Positions 1-7,565 are shown, numbered from the stretch's first letter. The stretch: DNA of 64,000 nucleotides from Eubacteriales bacterium (GCA_030536995.1 JAUNOY010000016.1:1-64000); one strand, 5' to 3'. The notes: generated by a model not told the origin, from the letters alone. Translations and numbers: made by a program.

Positions 1-43
1 TTTTTTATGGAGAAAATATTTTTCATTTATCTATTGACATTTA

Positions 44-232
44 TTAGCTGGACTTCCTATATTCCTTTCCGGTTTTTCTGTCTCTCAATCCAACAATCTC
101 GAATCCATGTAGCCCCGCGACCTGATTCAACGCTGCGTAGACATTGTATACATGTGTCGGCATTCTCACTGCTGCCCGAATTGCCTTGCCCGCTGTCGGA
201 TCACTGTATCCCTCACTGTTTTTGTACATCCC
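44..232 (-). CDS. Small phage protein of unknown function (62 aa)
   Basis: The ATG at 232 is chosen because AAGGAGG precedes it by about 6 bases; a longer in-frame reading to 283 has no such site and would overlap the upstream 51-aa gene. The N-terminus (MYKNSEGYSDPTAG) resembles a family of short uncharacterised proteins I associate with clostridial prophages. No catalytic motif or membrane segment is visible. It is the last complete gene before the left edge, 8 bases after its neighbour, within the leftward early operon. Confidence 0.7.
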   Translation of the reverse strand, partial: GMYKNSEGYSDPTAGKAIRAAVRMPTHVYNVYAALNQVAGLHGFEIVGLRDRKTGKEYRKSS

Positions 233-240
233 ATTCCTCC

Positions 241-396
241 TTAATGTCTTGCGAGAAACGTCCTGAGGAAGTGTTCCTTCCAAGTTTCATTGCCATTCCA
301 GCTTTCGCAGGTGTCGTCTTCTTCTACAAGGATTCCTCTTCTGTCGCAGAATCCATCTTCGTTGTCAATGCAGGTACTGCAATTCTTTTCACTCAT
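241..396 (-). CDS. Small Cys-rich acidic protein (51 aa)
   Basis: ATG at 396 follows AAAGGAGAG at good spacing, and the frame runs to a TAA at 241-243. The 51-residue product has four cysteines (residues 6, 9, 17 and 30; first pair CxxC) in an acidic context, suggesting a small metal-binding fold. It begins 6 bases after the DUF551 gene, so it is translated from the same leftward mRNA. Function unknown. Confidence 0.6.
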   Translation of the reverse strand: MSEKNCSTCIDNEDGFCDRRGILVEEDDTCESWNGNETWKEHFLRTFLARH

Positions 397-401
397 TAAT
401 C

Positions 402-791
402 TCACTCTCCTTTGTATGCTTCCGGAAGCGGCTTCCAGGCTATTACCTTGTAAACTTCCCCGTAATCATCAAACCATGTTCCATCTGGCGCATATTTTAA
501 AGTTGTGGCTTTGTCAGCTCCTTTTATTGTGACATTAAATTCCGGGCAATCATCATCCTCAGTTCCTTCTGGCACTTCCGGCAGTCTCTCGCTTACCGGA
601 ATCCAGCCATCATTCTCTACCCCACCCATGTGAGATCGAATGATTCTTTCGACAATATCAAGCTCTTCCAAAGCACATCTATTTCTTTCTACATCTACAA
701 TTGTTCCGTTTTTCTTTTCGTATTTAACCAAAGTTTCTCGGAAACCTCTTCTTTCTTCAATCTCTTCCAAAATCTTCTCTAATACATTCAT
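402..791 (-). CDS. DUF551 domain phage protein
   Basis: 129 residues from the ATG at 791 (MNVLEKILEEIEERR), with GAAAGGGTG upstream; a longer reading to 911 would run through the preceding lipoprotein gene and looks spurious. The C-terminal half carries the DUF551 signature: WIPVSERLPE near residue 60 and VIAWKPLPEAYK at the end. DUF551 proteins are short, common in phage early regions and of unknown function. The N-terminal 50 residues are a predicted charged helix. Family call confident, role unknown. Confidence 0.85.
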   Translation of the reverse strand: MNVLEKILEEIEERRGFRETLVKYEKKNGTIVDVERNRCALEELDIVERIIRSHMGGVENDGWIPVSERLPEVPEGTEDDDCPEFNVTIKGADKATTLKYAPDGTWFDDYGEVYKVIAWKPLPEAYKGE

Positions 792-801
792 ATTATTCGT
801 A

Positions 802-1098
802 TCACCCTTTCTCATAACCAGGCCAATCGCCATCCCATATCCTAGGATTTCCGTTCTCATCGACCAACAAAGTAAAATTGCCCTGATTGTAATAACCACC
901 CGATACTGCATACATCACTTTGGTTTTTTTATCGTATACAATCTCCCAAATACTAGCTTGTTCCACTTCAACAAACATTGATTTTGGATTTTGGGGTTCT
1001 GTGTTGTATACTTTCTCAGTTTCCACAGTTCCAGAACAACCAGTAAATCCAATAGCTGCTGTTGCTAATAATAAAATACAAATTCCTTTTTTCATCAC
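802..1098 (-). CDS. Small lipoprotein, DUF6440-like
   Basis: 98 residues. The N-terminus has two lysines/hydrophobic stretch and a lipobox ending GFTGC at residues 17-21, so the mature protein should be lipid-anchored outside the membrane. The remainder (VYDKKTKVMYAVSGGYYNQGN) matches my memory of the DUF6440 family. It overlaps the upstream YopX gene by 4 bases (stop/start coupling). A surface lipoprotein in a prophage early operon may be a lysogenic conversion or superinfection-exclusion factor; that is inference. Confidence 0.75.
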   Translation of the reverse strand: MMKKGICILLLATAAIGFTGCSGTVETEKVYNTEPQNPKSMFVEVEQASIWEIVYDKKTKVMYAVSGGYYNQGNFTLLVDENGNPRIWDGDWPGYEKG

Positions 1099-1565
1099 TC
1101 CACCTCCATCAACTCTGGATTATCGAAAATGTTACCGTAAGCTTCAAGCTTGCTCCTCTCAATGTAAAAATCTGTCAACGGCGTTGGAAGACAAAACGGT
1201 TCGCATTTGCTCAACGCATCTGTTTCAATCACTTCTGTATGCCATCCGATAACCCTGTCTACTCTTCTTAACGTTTCTGCATCAATAACATGGAATTTTC
1301 CAAACACAACTTTTGATAAATCTCTGTCGTTTCCACGACCTATCAAAATATCATTTTCCCAAATCTTCTTACCGTTCTTGTCGGTAAGTCCTGTGTACTG
1401 GCAGATGGTGTCTGGATCAACTTCGATAAATTCATTAAAACCAAGTCCAAAGCTATTCCAGCAAATAATATATTTATTATCCGTATTAGGTTCGCTGAAA
1501 TATCCACCTTCCACCCATTCACCGTTATCTTTTCTCTTTGCTTTAAAAAGGATTTCTCTGTTCAT
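1095..1565 (-). CDS. YopX family phage protein
   Basis: 156 residues beginning MNREILFKAKRKDNGEW, the characteristic YopX opening, followed by the GLTDKNGKKIWENDIL core and a GNIFDNPEL ending typical of the family. YopX proteins are widespread in Firmicute prophages; their function is unknown. It overlaps the upstream 72-aa gene by 23 bases and the downstream lipoprotein by 4, consistent with a tightly packed early operon. Confidence 0.93.
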   Translation of the reverse strand: MNREILFKAKRKDNGEWVEGGYFSEPNTDNKYIICWNSFGLGFNEFIEVDPDTICQYTGLTDKNGKKIWENDILIGRGNDRDLSKVVFGKFHVIDAETLRRVDRVIGWHTEVIETDALSKCEPFCLPTPLTDFYIERSKLEAYGNIFDNPELMEVE

Positions 1566-1761
1566 TCTTCTGCCTCCTGCTATAATTTTCCCATTTCGCT
1601 TTTCCTTTGTATTCTTCCTTCGGAAGATTCAAATTTACATAAGCGCCACAATCACAATAACCTGTGGAGCAAACAAACCTGTGACACTTGCTACAGAAAA
1701 ACGCTATGCCTAATTCGGCATCTTTCTTCCAGACCGCCGGCGCCGGCACTGCGTTATTCAT
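1543..1761 (-). CDS. Small zinc-ribbon-like protein (72 aa)
   Basis: Contains CSKCHRFVC then CDC: five cysteines and a histidine in residues 23-38, a likely small zinc-binding knuckle. The C-terminus is basic (KGKAKWENYSRRQKNEQR), which suits nucleic acid contact. No family recognised. It overlaps YopX by 23 bases and lies 24 bases after a 57-aa gene. Confidence 0.65.
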   Translation of the reverse strand: MNNAVPAPAVWKKDAELGIAFFCSKCHRFVCSTGYCDCGAYVNLNLPKEEYKGKAKWENYSRRQKNEQRNPF

Positions 1762-1785
1762 TTTCTCTCTCCATCTGCTCGCTCC

Positions 1786-1959
1786 TTATACAATATTTTC
1801 GATTTCTTTGTGAAATAAAATGCACTGTTGCTGTGGTTTGTCATAGCTGTCACTGCAATAAAAAAATGTTGCAATCGTATCATTTTCGTAACAGTCAGCA
1901 AAATTGTCATTGATAAATTCAATCAAATCTTTTTTACTCATCCCAATCATTCCTTGCAT
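1786..1959 (-). CDS. Small acidic protein (57 aa)
   Basis: ATG at 1959 is preceded by AGGAGG with 7-base spacing; the site lies inside the end of the upstream MazG-like gene, which it overlaps by 13 bases. The product begins MQGMIGMSKKDLIEF and has two cysteines. No family recognised. The strong ribosome binding site and fit between neighbours support it as real. Confidence 0.6.
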   Translation of the reverse strand: MQGMIGMSKKDLIEFINDNFADCYENDTIATFFYCSDSYDKPQQQCILFHKEIENIV

Positions 1960-2369
1960 GATTCTTCCTCCTCAATTCTCTTCAGCTGTCTCTCCAGCTT
2001 ATACTCCATCTGCTGCCGGACCACATCTTCTTTCCCGTGCTGCATAGCCAACTGAGCAAGCATGATGATTACATCTGCGATTTCTGACCAGGTGTTATCT
2101 GTCATATATACAATGTCTTCGTAGCCGAATGGGTTTCCGGCGCCGTACAGTTCTTCCAGACATTCGTCCAGCTCTTCTTTGGCTTTATTCCATTGATTTT
2201 TTTTGCTGTAATGTGCGGCAAGCATCCGGATCCGGATTTCTGTTAATAATCTCTCCCTTTCTTTTCTTACGACTTTGTTTGTCTTATCCGACATTTTAAT
2301 CAGATGTATTGCAGCTATTAATTCTGCCATCATGATAACGCCGATTATACACGCCCCTATCTCTATCAC
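1947..2369 (-). CDS. Membrane-tethered MazG-like (all-alpha NTP pyrophosphatase-like) protein
   Basis: 140 residues. Residues 4-25 form one hydrophobic segment; the rest is helical and carries EELDE near residue 65 and EIADV near residue 97, which fit the EExxE...ExxD metal-binding pattern of MazG/dUTPase-type all-alpha NTP pyrophosphatases. That family hydrolyses (d)NTPs to the monophosphate. The membrane anchor is unusual. The family assignment rests on the motif only, so moderate. Overlaps the upstream gene by 4 bases. Confidence 0.6.
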   Translation of the reverse strand: MIEIGACIIGVIMMAELIAAIHLIKMSDKTNKVVRKERERLLTEIRIRMLAAHYSKKNQWNKAKEELDECLEELYGAGNPFGYEDIVYMTDNTWSEIADVIIMLAQLAMQHGKEDVVRQQMEYKLERQLKRIEEEESCKE

Positions 2370-2623
2370 TTTTTCTCCTTTCTTTTGTTCAATAGTTTCA
2401 ATACCCAGCAGGCTGTATTTTCAAATTCCGCCAGAAGCAGCCAATCCTTTTGACAGATTTTCCTGTCTCCCGTCCTTTCCACGCGATATCTTTTCCTGAT
2501 TTTGGTTCCCGCGAACGCAATGCTGGATATATAGTTTCTGTCGTATCCGGTAATTTCTTCAATCTGCCTCGCTGTGTATTCCCCTATGTATTCTTCTTCA
2601 TCGTATAGTTCGTATAAATTCAT
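2366..2623 (-). CDS. Small putative HTH DNA-binding phage protein (85 aa)
   Basis: ATG at 2623 follows AGGTGG; this start avoids a long overlap with the upstream HNH-like gene. The segment GEYTARQIEEITGYDRNYISSIAF (residues 13-36) looks like a helix-turn-helix, followed by a basic stretch TKIRKRYRVERTGDR. Probably a small regulator or DNA-binding accessory protein of the phage; no family name recognised. Confidence 0.6.
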   Translation of the reverse strand: MNLYELYDEEEYIGEYTARQIEEITGYDRNYISSIAFAGTKIRKRYRVERTGDRKICQKDWLLLAEFENTACWVLKLLNKRKEKK

Positions 2624-2630
2624 GATCCAC

Positions 2631-3002
2631 CTATAAATAACTCTTTCCGAATACTTTCCGGAATGTTTCCCTGCTGCCGCACCGGTCTTCAAATGCCTGC
2701 TGGCCAATCCTGTGAAGATATTCCGTAATGCCACCGTTTCCATGTACAGCTTCTTCGCTATACATGTGGTGTCTTGGGCAAAGGTAAACCTTTAAGCCAT
2801 ATTCTTCTGATTTCTGCCTTTTCCCGGTTCCCTCAAAGATGTGGTGTTCATGCAAAATCGGATATACGCTGTAATCATCATGCAGCTTCACGCATAGGAA
2901 ACAGGTTCGGGTTTCTTTGTTTTGCAGAATGCTCTTCGGATGTCGCATCCTCTTTTTCCTTATTTGGGTTTTAGGAAACAGAAGTCCCTCGCAGTTACCC
3001 AT
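2631..3002 (-). CDS. HNH-like zinc-binding phage protein
   Basis: 123 residues from ATG at 3002, where GGAGG lies 9 bases upstream; a start at 2948 is also possible. Seen: CFLC near residue 34, HEHH near 52, CPRHH near 77 and a final helix YLHRIGQQAFE. This CxxC...HxHH...CxxHH layout matches small phage HNH-type endonuclease-like proteins, which usually act in packaging or recombination. Catalysis has to be inferred from the motif. Overlaps the HhH-like gene by 8 bases. Confidence 0.7.
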   Translation of the reverse strand: MGNCEGLLFPKTQIRKKRMRHPKSILQNKETRTCFLCVKLHDDYSVYPILHEHHIFEGTGKRQKSEEYGLKVYLCPRHHMYSEEAVHGNGGITEYLHRIGQQAFEDRCGSRETFRKVFGKSYL

Positions 3003-3243
3003 GTATCTTCGCCTCCAGGGCGGCAATGATTTCGTTTGCGCGCTTTTCTCCGATTCCCTTGACACCTTTTACTGCTTCTCGGATTTCATCCATTGTCAGG
3101 CCTTTTTCTTTTGCACTCTCCTGCCCCTGTTCATAAAGATTCCTGCAGAATTGTTCCATCTGCTGCCGATCCATCTGTTTGATTTTTTTATAATCTTCTC
3201 TGCGAAATTTCCATTCACCAGCGGTTCTTCTTCCTTCGTTCAT
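2995..3243 (-). CDS. Small helix-hairpin-helix-like protein
   Basis: 82 residues, highly charged. The C-terminus VKGVKGIGEKRANEIIAALEA contains the GxGxKxA hairpin typical of helix-hairpin-helix (HhH) motifs, which contact the DNA backbone without sequence specificity. No catalytic domain accompanies it. It overlaps both neighbours (8 and 29 bases). Likely an accessory of phage replication; function not established. Confidence 0.6.
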   Translation of the reverse strand: MNEGRRTAGEWKFRREDYKKIKQMDRQQMEQFCRNLYEQGQESAKEKGLTMDEIREAVKGVKGIGEKRANEIIAALEAKIHG

Positions 3244-3448
3244 TTTTTCTCCTTTTTGCCATACATCTGTTAAATATTTCTAAGTTTCTAATCCTCTTCC
3301 CCTCTTCGCACTGCTCCACAAAGCAGCCAAATCCCGTCCATGCCCATCCTGTCAGGCTGCGGAAAACCGGTGCTTTGTAATTTAACCAGTTCGGAGGATT
3401 TGTACCTGTCTTTTTTCTAAAAAGTTTCTTTTTCTGTCTTTTATTCAT
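3215..3448 (-). CDS. Small basic protein (77 aa), unknown
   Basis: Begins MNKRQKKKLFRKKTG, a start seen in a group of short basic proteins of clostridial phages, and ends in another basic cluster (MAKRRKNERRKKNRW). The centre is Trp-rich with two cysteines. Likely binds nucleic acid by charge; no family recognised. Overlaps the HhH-like gene by 29 bases. Confidence 0.5.
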   Translation of the reverse strand: MNKRQKKKLFRKKTGTNPPNWLNYKAPVFRSLTGWAWTGFGCFVEQCEEGKRIRNLEIFNRCMAKRRKNERRKKNRW

Positions 3449-3465
3449 AATCTGCCTTTCTTTAC

Positions 3466-3546
3466 GCCTGCCCCTCCGGGATAGTCCTTTAGGGCAGGCA
3501 GGTGAGAATTCAGTTGCACCCTTTTGTTTTAGTGTCCGATTCGGAC
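3466..3546. repeat. Two hairpins in a phage intergenic gap
   Basis: GCCTGCCC (3466-3473) and GGGCAGGC (3492-3499) form a perfect 8-bp stem with an 18-nt loop; 34 bases on, GTCCGA and TCGGAC (3534-3546) form a 6-bp stem around one base. No T-run follows the first on either strand, so it is not a standard terminator. Candidates are an RNA-processing element in the operon, or an origin for rolling-circle replication. Confidence 0.5.
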
Positions 3547-3553
3547 GCCAGCC

Positions 3554-3940
3554 TTAGTCATTCCATCTGATTTTTATTTCAAACCCTAACTGTTCCTGGA
3601 TCTCTTCTATGTAGTCATCCCATGTAGCCAAGTCTTCCGCAAGATACTGCGCTCCTTCTGCCATTTTATCCATATACTGCTGACATCTTTTTTGTCCAAA
3701 CCCCCATAAATCATGGAGACAGGCTATTGATAAGATTGTAAAGGTATCAAGCGTCATTTCTTTTATCTTGTTGCTTGCAGCGTTTAGTTCCTGGCGCGTT
3801 ACATTCAGACTGATTCCGGTACGCTGGCGAAAGCGCACTTCTTTTTCCAGTTCTTCAATCCCTTTGTCTTTTGCAATACGGAGTGCAAGTTCCATTCCTT
3901 CTGTTCTCCCAAGCATATACTGGTCAAGTTTATTTGCCAT
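3554..3940 (-). CDS. Conserved-looking phage protein of unknown function (128 aa)
   Basis: Helical, acidic protein (MANKLDQYMLGRTEGMELALRIAKDKG...). The middle FTILSIACLHDLWGFGQKR is reminiscent of small clostridial prophage proteins located next to replication genes. No membrane segment or catalytic motif. It overlaps the 710-aa gene by 11 bases, so the pair is co-translated. Confidence 0.65.
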   Translation of the reverse strand: MANKLDQYMLGRTEGMELALRIAKDKGIEELEKEVRFRQRTGISLNVTRQELNAASNKIKEMTLDTFTILSIACLHDLWGFGQKRCQQYMDKMAEGAQYLAEDLATWDDYIEEIQEQLGFEIKIRWND

Positions 3941-6062
3941 CTTTTTGTACCTCCTTCAGAAATTCCACAAGCTCTGTTTCGCTTTCCGGATATCGGCTGA
4001 AAGTTTTATGTGTATTCCACTTTCCAATTCCGTTAAGTCCTTTTGGAGGCTCAGGTCCTCCAACGAGATGCAAATATGCAGTTTCGAATTCAGGTATATG
4101 TTCATTTCCTTCACTTTTCCATTCTTCCGCTATCAATACAGCACCATTTTTAAACCTGTATTCGTAATATTTTGCTCCGGTATATGTATCTGTATGGCGA
4201 AGAGGCCAGCTTTTGTAATTGTGAAGCCATTCTTTTCTCTCGTCGTTATTTCTGAGTTTTGGAAGCTCCGGCTGTACGATTTCATCTTCGGTTTCCAAAG
4301 CATCCTCAGCCAGATTTCGAATCATCCTAAGACCGGCAACTTTCAACTGCTGCCGGAGCACCGTCTTTTCTGGAAGACCTTCACATTCCAGATAATCTCT
4401 TAATGTCTGTTCCTCTTCTTCCAGATAATCTTTAATAGTAATCAGGGATGGAACCGGAATGTCCGCGAGATCTTTCGGCCAGGCATCTATTTGTGCCGGC
4501 GCAATTTGCGAAATTTCACTATCAAGCAGTTCTGAAATCTCTGTCTCTTTTTGCAGCGCATTCATTCTCTCCTGCGTTTTTTCCAGAGACACTACATTCC
4601 ACATCCCCTGGATAGCTGCTGCAAGATAAAACCAGTCGTAGTCCCCAAGGTGATTGCTTTCCTCGTCCCAAAGTTGCACATAATCATCAAACATATTGAT
4701 ATGAGCAGTCCCTTTTTCCGTTTTGAACCACCATGTCCTATTGTTTGGTCCAAGTTTTTTCTTTAATTCATTTGGGGATTCCATCACATCCGCAACACGA
4801 TTTGCATGATTTTCTCTCATCCAATCCCACAAACCATTAATCAATCTTCTCGCCGCGCTTTCTAGATACTCCCTTTCTTCTTCGTCTGGTTTTTTCAGTT
4901 CTTTTTCCTGCAACATGTTTTCTTCCGGCTTTGTTTCCTCGATTTCGCCCCGATTCGCAGATACATTGCATTCATATTTGCACTCCTCTTTCTCCGAGCA
5001 GTTCCAACAGCATTTTTCTTCGCAGTTTTCTCCATCCCCCGGCGTCGCTTTCTGTTCTGCAGTCAATGTGCAAGGACTTTCCGGCCGATAAAGGCAGCGT
5101 CCATTCTTCTGCTCCGCCTGTTTCCTAGCTTCCTGTTGCTCAAAAGCAAACTTCTTCCGACACTCTTTGCACTCCTCCGAAATGCAGTCTTCTTCTGCAA
5201 AATACATACAATGCTCGAATTTTCTGCCATGAAGCTTTCCCGGAAGATATTCCGGATGGTTCATAACATTGTCCTGTCCGGGAATCTGTTCCCTGAATCC
5301 ACTATCTGGATTAAAATAGTTCTCCCAGGTATCTGCTCCTGCTGCCGCTCCATCAAAGATATATCCCATAGTCTGGAAAAATTCTGTCCATGTGATATCA
5401 TACAGCTCTCCATCAGAACTCTTGATAAAGACCTGATCCGGATACAGCATCATAAAGACTTTGTCTGTCTGGAATTTCTTTTTCTTCTCGTGATACAAAA
5501 ATCTGGCCATAGACTTTACTGTTTCTTCCTGATGCGGACCGATGCCATATTGTTCATAAATCCTGTTCAGGTCTTTTTCCCTGTGTTTAAAAAATTCCCT
5601 TACTGCCTCCCTGATAATATCGTCCGGTTCCTGTTGCCAGTTCATGAGATTATTCGGGTTATGTTCAGATTGTTTGTTAAATTTCTTTAGCGCACGGATA
5701 TCTTCCCTTTTTGTTTCCGGCCGGATCATGGACTGGTCTCCTTCCGGAAGCTGAAGCATCTCTGTCAGCTGCGAAAAATTAAAGTCTTTGTATTCCGCTT
5801 TAAGTTCCGGCGTTTCCCCGGACACAGAATATTTCTGGTAAACATGTATGAAACGGCTCGTCCCATCCGGTGCCATTCCAAATATCTCTCTGGCGTATTC
5901 CGTAATAGAACTGTAACCTTTGAGCTTGTACGCCCCTGAACGCTCAATCCTGGATAGATGCCAGCCCGTCCGAACAAAATTTTTAACAATCCCGCCCAGG
6001 TTCTCCCTGATTTTTTGTTCTTCCTGTTCCAGTTCCGGAAGAGTCAGTTGTAGTTGCTCCAT
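3930..6062 (-). CDS. Large Cys-rich phage protein of unknown function (710 aa), replication-linked
   Basis: The ATG at 6062 (MEQLQLTLPELEQEEQ) has AAAGGAGAG 5 bases upstream; an in-frame extension to 6140 lacks one. Regions: residues 1-130 helical, with YSSITEYAREIFGMAPDGTSRF resembling the small HTH-like unit of ParB/Rep-type proteins; about 190-290 a mixed domain; about 320-420 with some seventeen cysteines in CxxC/CxxxC spacings, suggesting several zinc sites; and a C-terminal acidic/helical part with a WxxxW-rich tail. It lies between the RNase H-like/Rep genes and small early genes. No family name recognised; a role in phage DNA replication or regulation is inferred from position only. 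Confidence 0.7.
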   Translation of the reverse strand: MEQLQLTLPELEQEEQKIRENLGGIVKNFVRTGWHLSRIERSGAYKLKGYSSITEYAREIFGMAPDGTSRFIHVYQKYSVSGETPELKAEYKDFNFSQLTEMLQLPEGDQSMIRPETKREDIRALKKFNKQSEHNPNNLMNWQQEPDDIIREAVREFFKHREKDLNRIYEQYGIGPHQEETVKSMARFLYHEKKKKFQTDKVFMMLYPDQVFIKSSDGELYDITWTEFFQTMGYIFDGAAAGADTWENYFNPDSGFREQIPGQDNVMNHPEYLPGKLHGRKFEHCMYFAEEDCISEECKECRKKFAFEQQEARKQAEQKNGRCLYRPESPCTLTAEQKATPGDGENCEEKCCWNCSEKEECKYECNVSANRGEIEETKPEENMLQEKELKKPDEEEREYLESAARRLINGLWDWMRENHANRVADVMESPNELKKKLGPNNRTWWFKTEKGTAHINMFDDYVQLWDEESNHLGDYDWFYLAAAIQGMWNVVSLEKTQERMNALQKETEISELLDSEISQIAPAQIDAWPKDLADIPVPSLITIKDYLEEEEQTLRDYLECEGLPEKTVLRQQLKVAGLRMIRNLAEDALETEDEIVQPELPKLRNNDERKEWLHNYKSWPLRHTDTYTGAKYYEYRFKNGAVLIAEEWKSEGNEHIPEFETAYLHLVGGPEPPKGLNGIGKWNTHKTFSRYPESETELVEFLKEVQKDGK

Positions 6063-6092
6063 ATTCTCTCCTTTCGCGGACAAATTTTCTTT

Positions 6093-6274
6093 GGGCACTG
6101 CCCCGGTTTGTCCAGTTTTATTTTCCAAAACCGCATACACTTATCCACTTTTTGTCTGCAATTTTCCTTGTTTATCCCCTGTAAAGCCTTGTTCTGCCCC
6201 AGTATGTTATGTCTTTGCTGTTTTTATGGCTTTTTCATACTTAAAATGCCGCAAAGCCGCATTCTGCCCCAGTA
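6093..6274. repeat. CTGCCCC repeats in a 220-bp gap upstream of the 710-aa gene
   Basis: TTCTGCCCCAGTA occurs at 6192-6204 and 6262-6274; extended leftward (AAAGCC...), the two 22-base copies differ at three positions. A third CTGCCCC at 6098-6104 lies within the palindrome GGGCA-C-TGCCC (6093-6103). The gap 6063-6282 contains no convincing gene. Iteron-like sites for a replication protein or operators for the leftward operon are the likely explanations. Confidence 0.55.
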
Positions 6275-6282
6275 AGACGTGT

Positions 6283-6666
6283 TTATTTATATATTTCCAT
6301 GCATTCATTTTTGAAACGGACAGCATGTGGTTTTAGCAGTTCTTCCGCCTGTCTCCAGAGGTCTGCATTTTTGAGTTCCTTCTTTCCGCAGCGCGCCCAG
6401 CCATTGGCTTTCCATTCCTGCAGTCGCGTATATCCCTCTAAAAGATATTTATTGTCTGTATGTATCGTCAAAAGGGATGGCTGGCGCATCCTTTTCAGGG
6501 CATCTATCAGACATTCCAGAGCTATCCGGCGCCCTGTGGTATCTCTGATTTCCTTTTCTTCGGAAATTGTCTGGCTCTGGCAGCAAAGAAAGTATTTGTA
6601 ATGTCCCTTTTTGAGTTTCCCCTGCCCTCGTGGGTACAGGATGAGAAAAATATGCACCTCTTTCAT
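6283..6666 (-). CDS. RNase H-like phage protein (lacks canonical first catalytic Asp)
   Basis: 127 residues; ATG at 6666 follows AGGAGG by 8 bases. The sequence matches the RNase HI layout: TTGRRIALECLIDALKRM supplies the helix with the conserved Glu, LLTIHTDNKYLLEG carries the Asp of strand 4, and KNADLWRQAEELLK the C-terminal helix. In active RNase HI the first strand carries a DGS motif; here that strand reads VHIFLILYPRGQG with no Asp. Such viral/phage RNase H-like proteins are often adapters or divergent nucleases. Three bases separate it from rep. Confidence 0.7.
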   Translation of the reverse strand: MKEVHIFLILYPRGQGKLKKGHYKYFLCCQSQTISEEKEIRDTTGRRIALECLIDALKRMRQPSLLTIHTDNKYLLEGYTRLQEWKANGWARCGKKELKNADLWRQAEELLKPHAVRFKNECMEIYK

Positions 6667-6668
6667 CC

Positions 6669-7427
6669 TCAAATCCTCCTGTCTAGCTTGATCATGGTGT
6701 AATGGCGGTAGGCAAAGCCTGTTATAGGATTAATCCCCATCTTCACCGAGTCCGGGTCTATGTAATACCCTTTTTTCGCTATCGGATATATCCCCTGTCC
6801 CTGTTTGTCTATAAGGTTGCGTCTGTTCACTTCTTTTTCCTGAGGGTCCTTCCGGATCAGGTTCCTTGATGGATGATAGCGGCTGATTTTCTCCGGCTCC
6901 CATTCTTCCAGCGGCTTGGCGATATATTCTGCCAGTTCCTGATAACTTCCGGATTCCTGAAGGTGGCGGAAATTGATGTGACCTTTCTTCCACAGCTCCG
7001 AGAAAATGGTATCTGTTCCTGTATTCTCTGCGGAAAACCGGTTCACAAGGATATGTATGTGAGGACCTCCTCTTTTTCCTATGGCAAGACGGTAAATATA
7101 TTTCAGTTCCTGACCGTATTTTTTATATCGGCGCCGAACCTTCGTAAGCAGGCTCTGGATATCTTTTGCCATCTGCTCCCAGGTGGGGCGGTCTCCTTTT
7201 CTGTATGTGATTGTCATCCAGTAATCGCATGGTTTCCAATTCCACTTTATCAGACGGCGGAGGTCTCTCACCCGCTTCCATTGATTCTGCCTCTGGATTA
7301 CTTCCGGAGAGGGCTTTTCCCGTTTCTCTCTTTTCTGACCCTTTGCCCCGTATCTTCCGGTATGCTTTTCTTCTACCTCTATGGTGTCTCCGAAATCCCA
7401 CCATTGTCTTATGTATGCCCATCTCAT
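6669..7427 (-). CDS. rep: Rolling-circle replication initiator (HUH endonuclease, Rep)
   Basis: 252 residues. GGPHIHILV near residue 123 is the HUH metal-binding motif, and AEYIAKPLEEW near residue 168 gives the YxxK motif 3 with the catalytic tyrosine. This places it among single-tyrosine Rep/relaxase-fold proteins that nick one strand at the replication origin and stay bound to the 5' end. The N-terminal 60 residues are very basic, suiting DNA binding. GAGGTG precedes the ATG. It is followed at once by the RNase H-like gene. A candidate antisense RNA lies opposite its leader (7566-7626). Function confident; the origin it nicks is not identified. Confidence 0.85.
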   Translation of the reverse strand: MRWAYIRQWWDFGDTIEVEEKHTGRYGAKGQKREKREKPSPEVIQRQNQWKRVRDLRRLIKWNWKPCDYWMTITYRKGDRPTWEQMAKDIQSLLTKVRRRYKKYGQELKYIYRLAIGKRGGPHIHILVNRFSAENTGTDTIFSELWKKGHINFRHLQESGSYQELAEYIAKPLEEWEPEKISRYHPSRNLIRKDPQEKEVNRRNLIDKQGQGIYPIAKKGYYIDPDSVKMGINPITGFAYRHYTMIKLDRRI

Positions 7428-7531
7428 ATAGCACCTCTGTATGTAAGTCTAATACTCCTAATCGAGCTTTTAAGAGACTGTATGTCCCGAAAAAGTTAAA
7501 AATAAAAAACAGGGATTTCCTGTCTTTTCTA

Positions 7532-7560
7532 TTGACTTTTCGCCGCCCGGATGCTATAGT
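7532..7560 (+). promoter_or_regulatory. Promoter of the candidate antisense RNA
   Basis: TTGACT (7532-7537), a 17-bp spacer, then TATAGT (7555-7560): close to the vegetative consensus, on the strand opposite to rep. An inverted repeat TTTCGCCG (7538-7545) / CGGCGAAA (7583-7590) spans the -10 and start region and could be an operator. Confidence 0.75.
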
Positions 7561-7565
7561 CTGCT

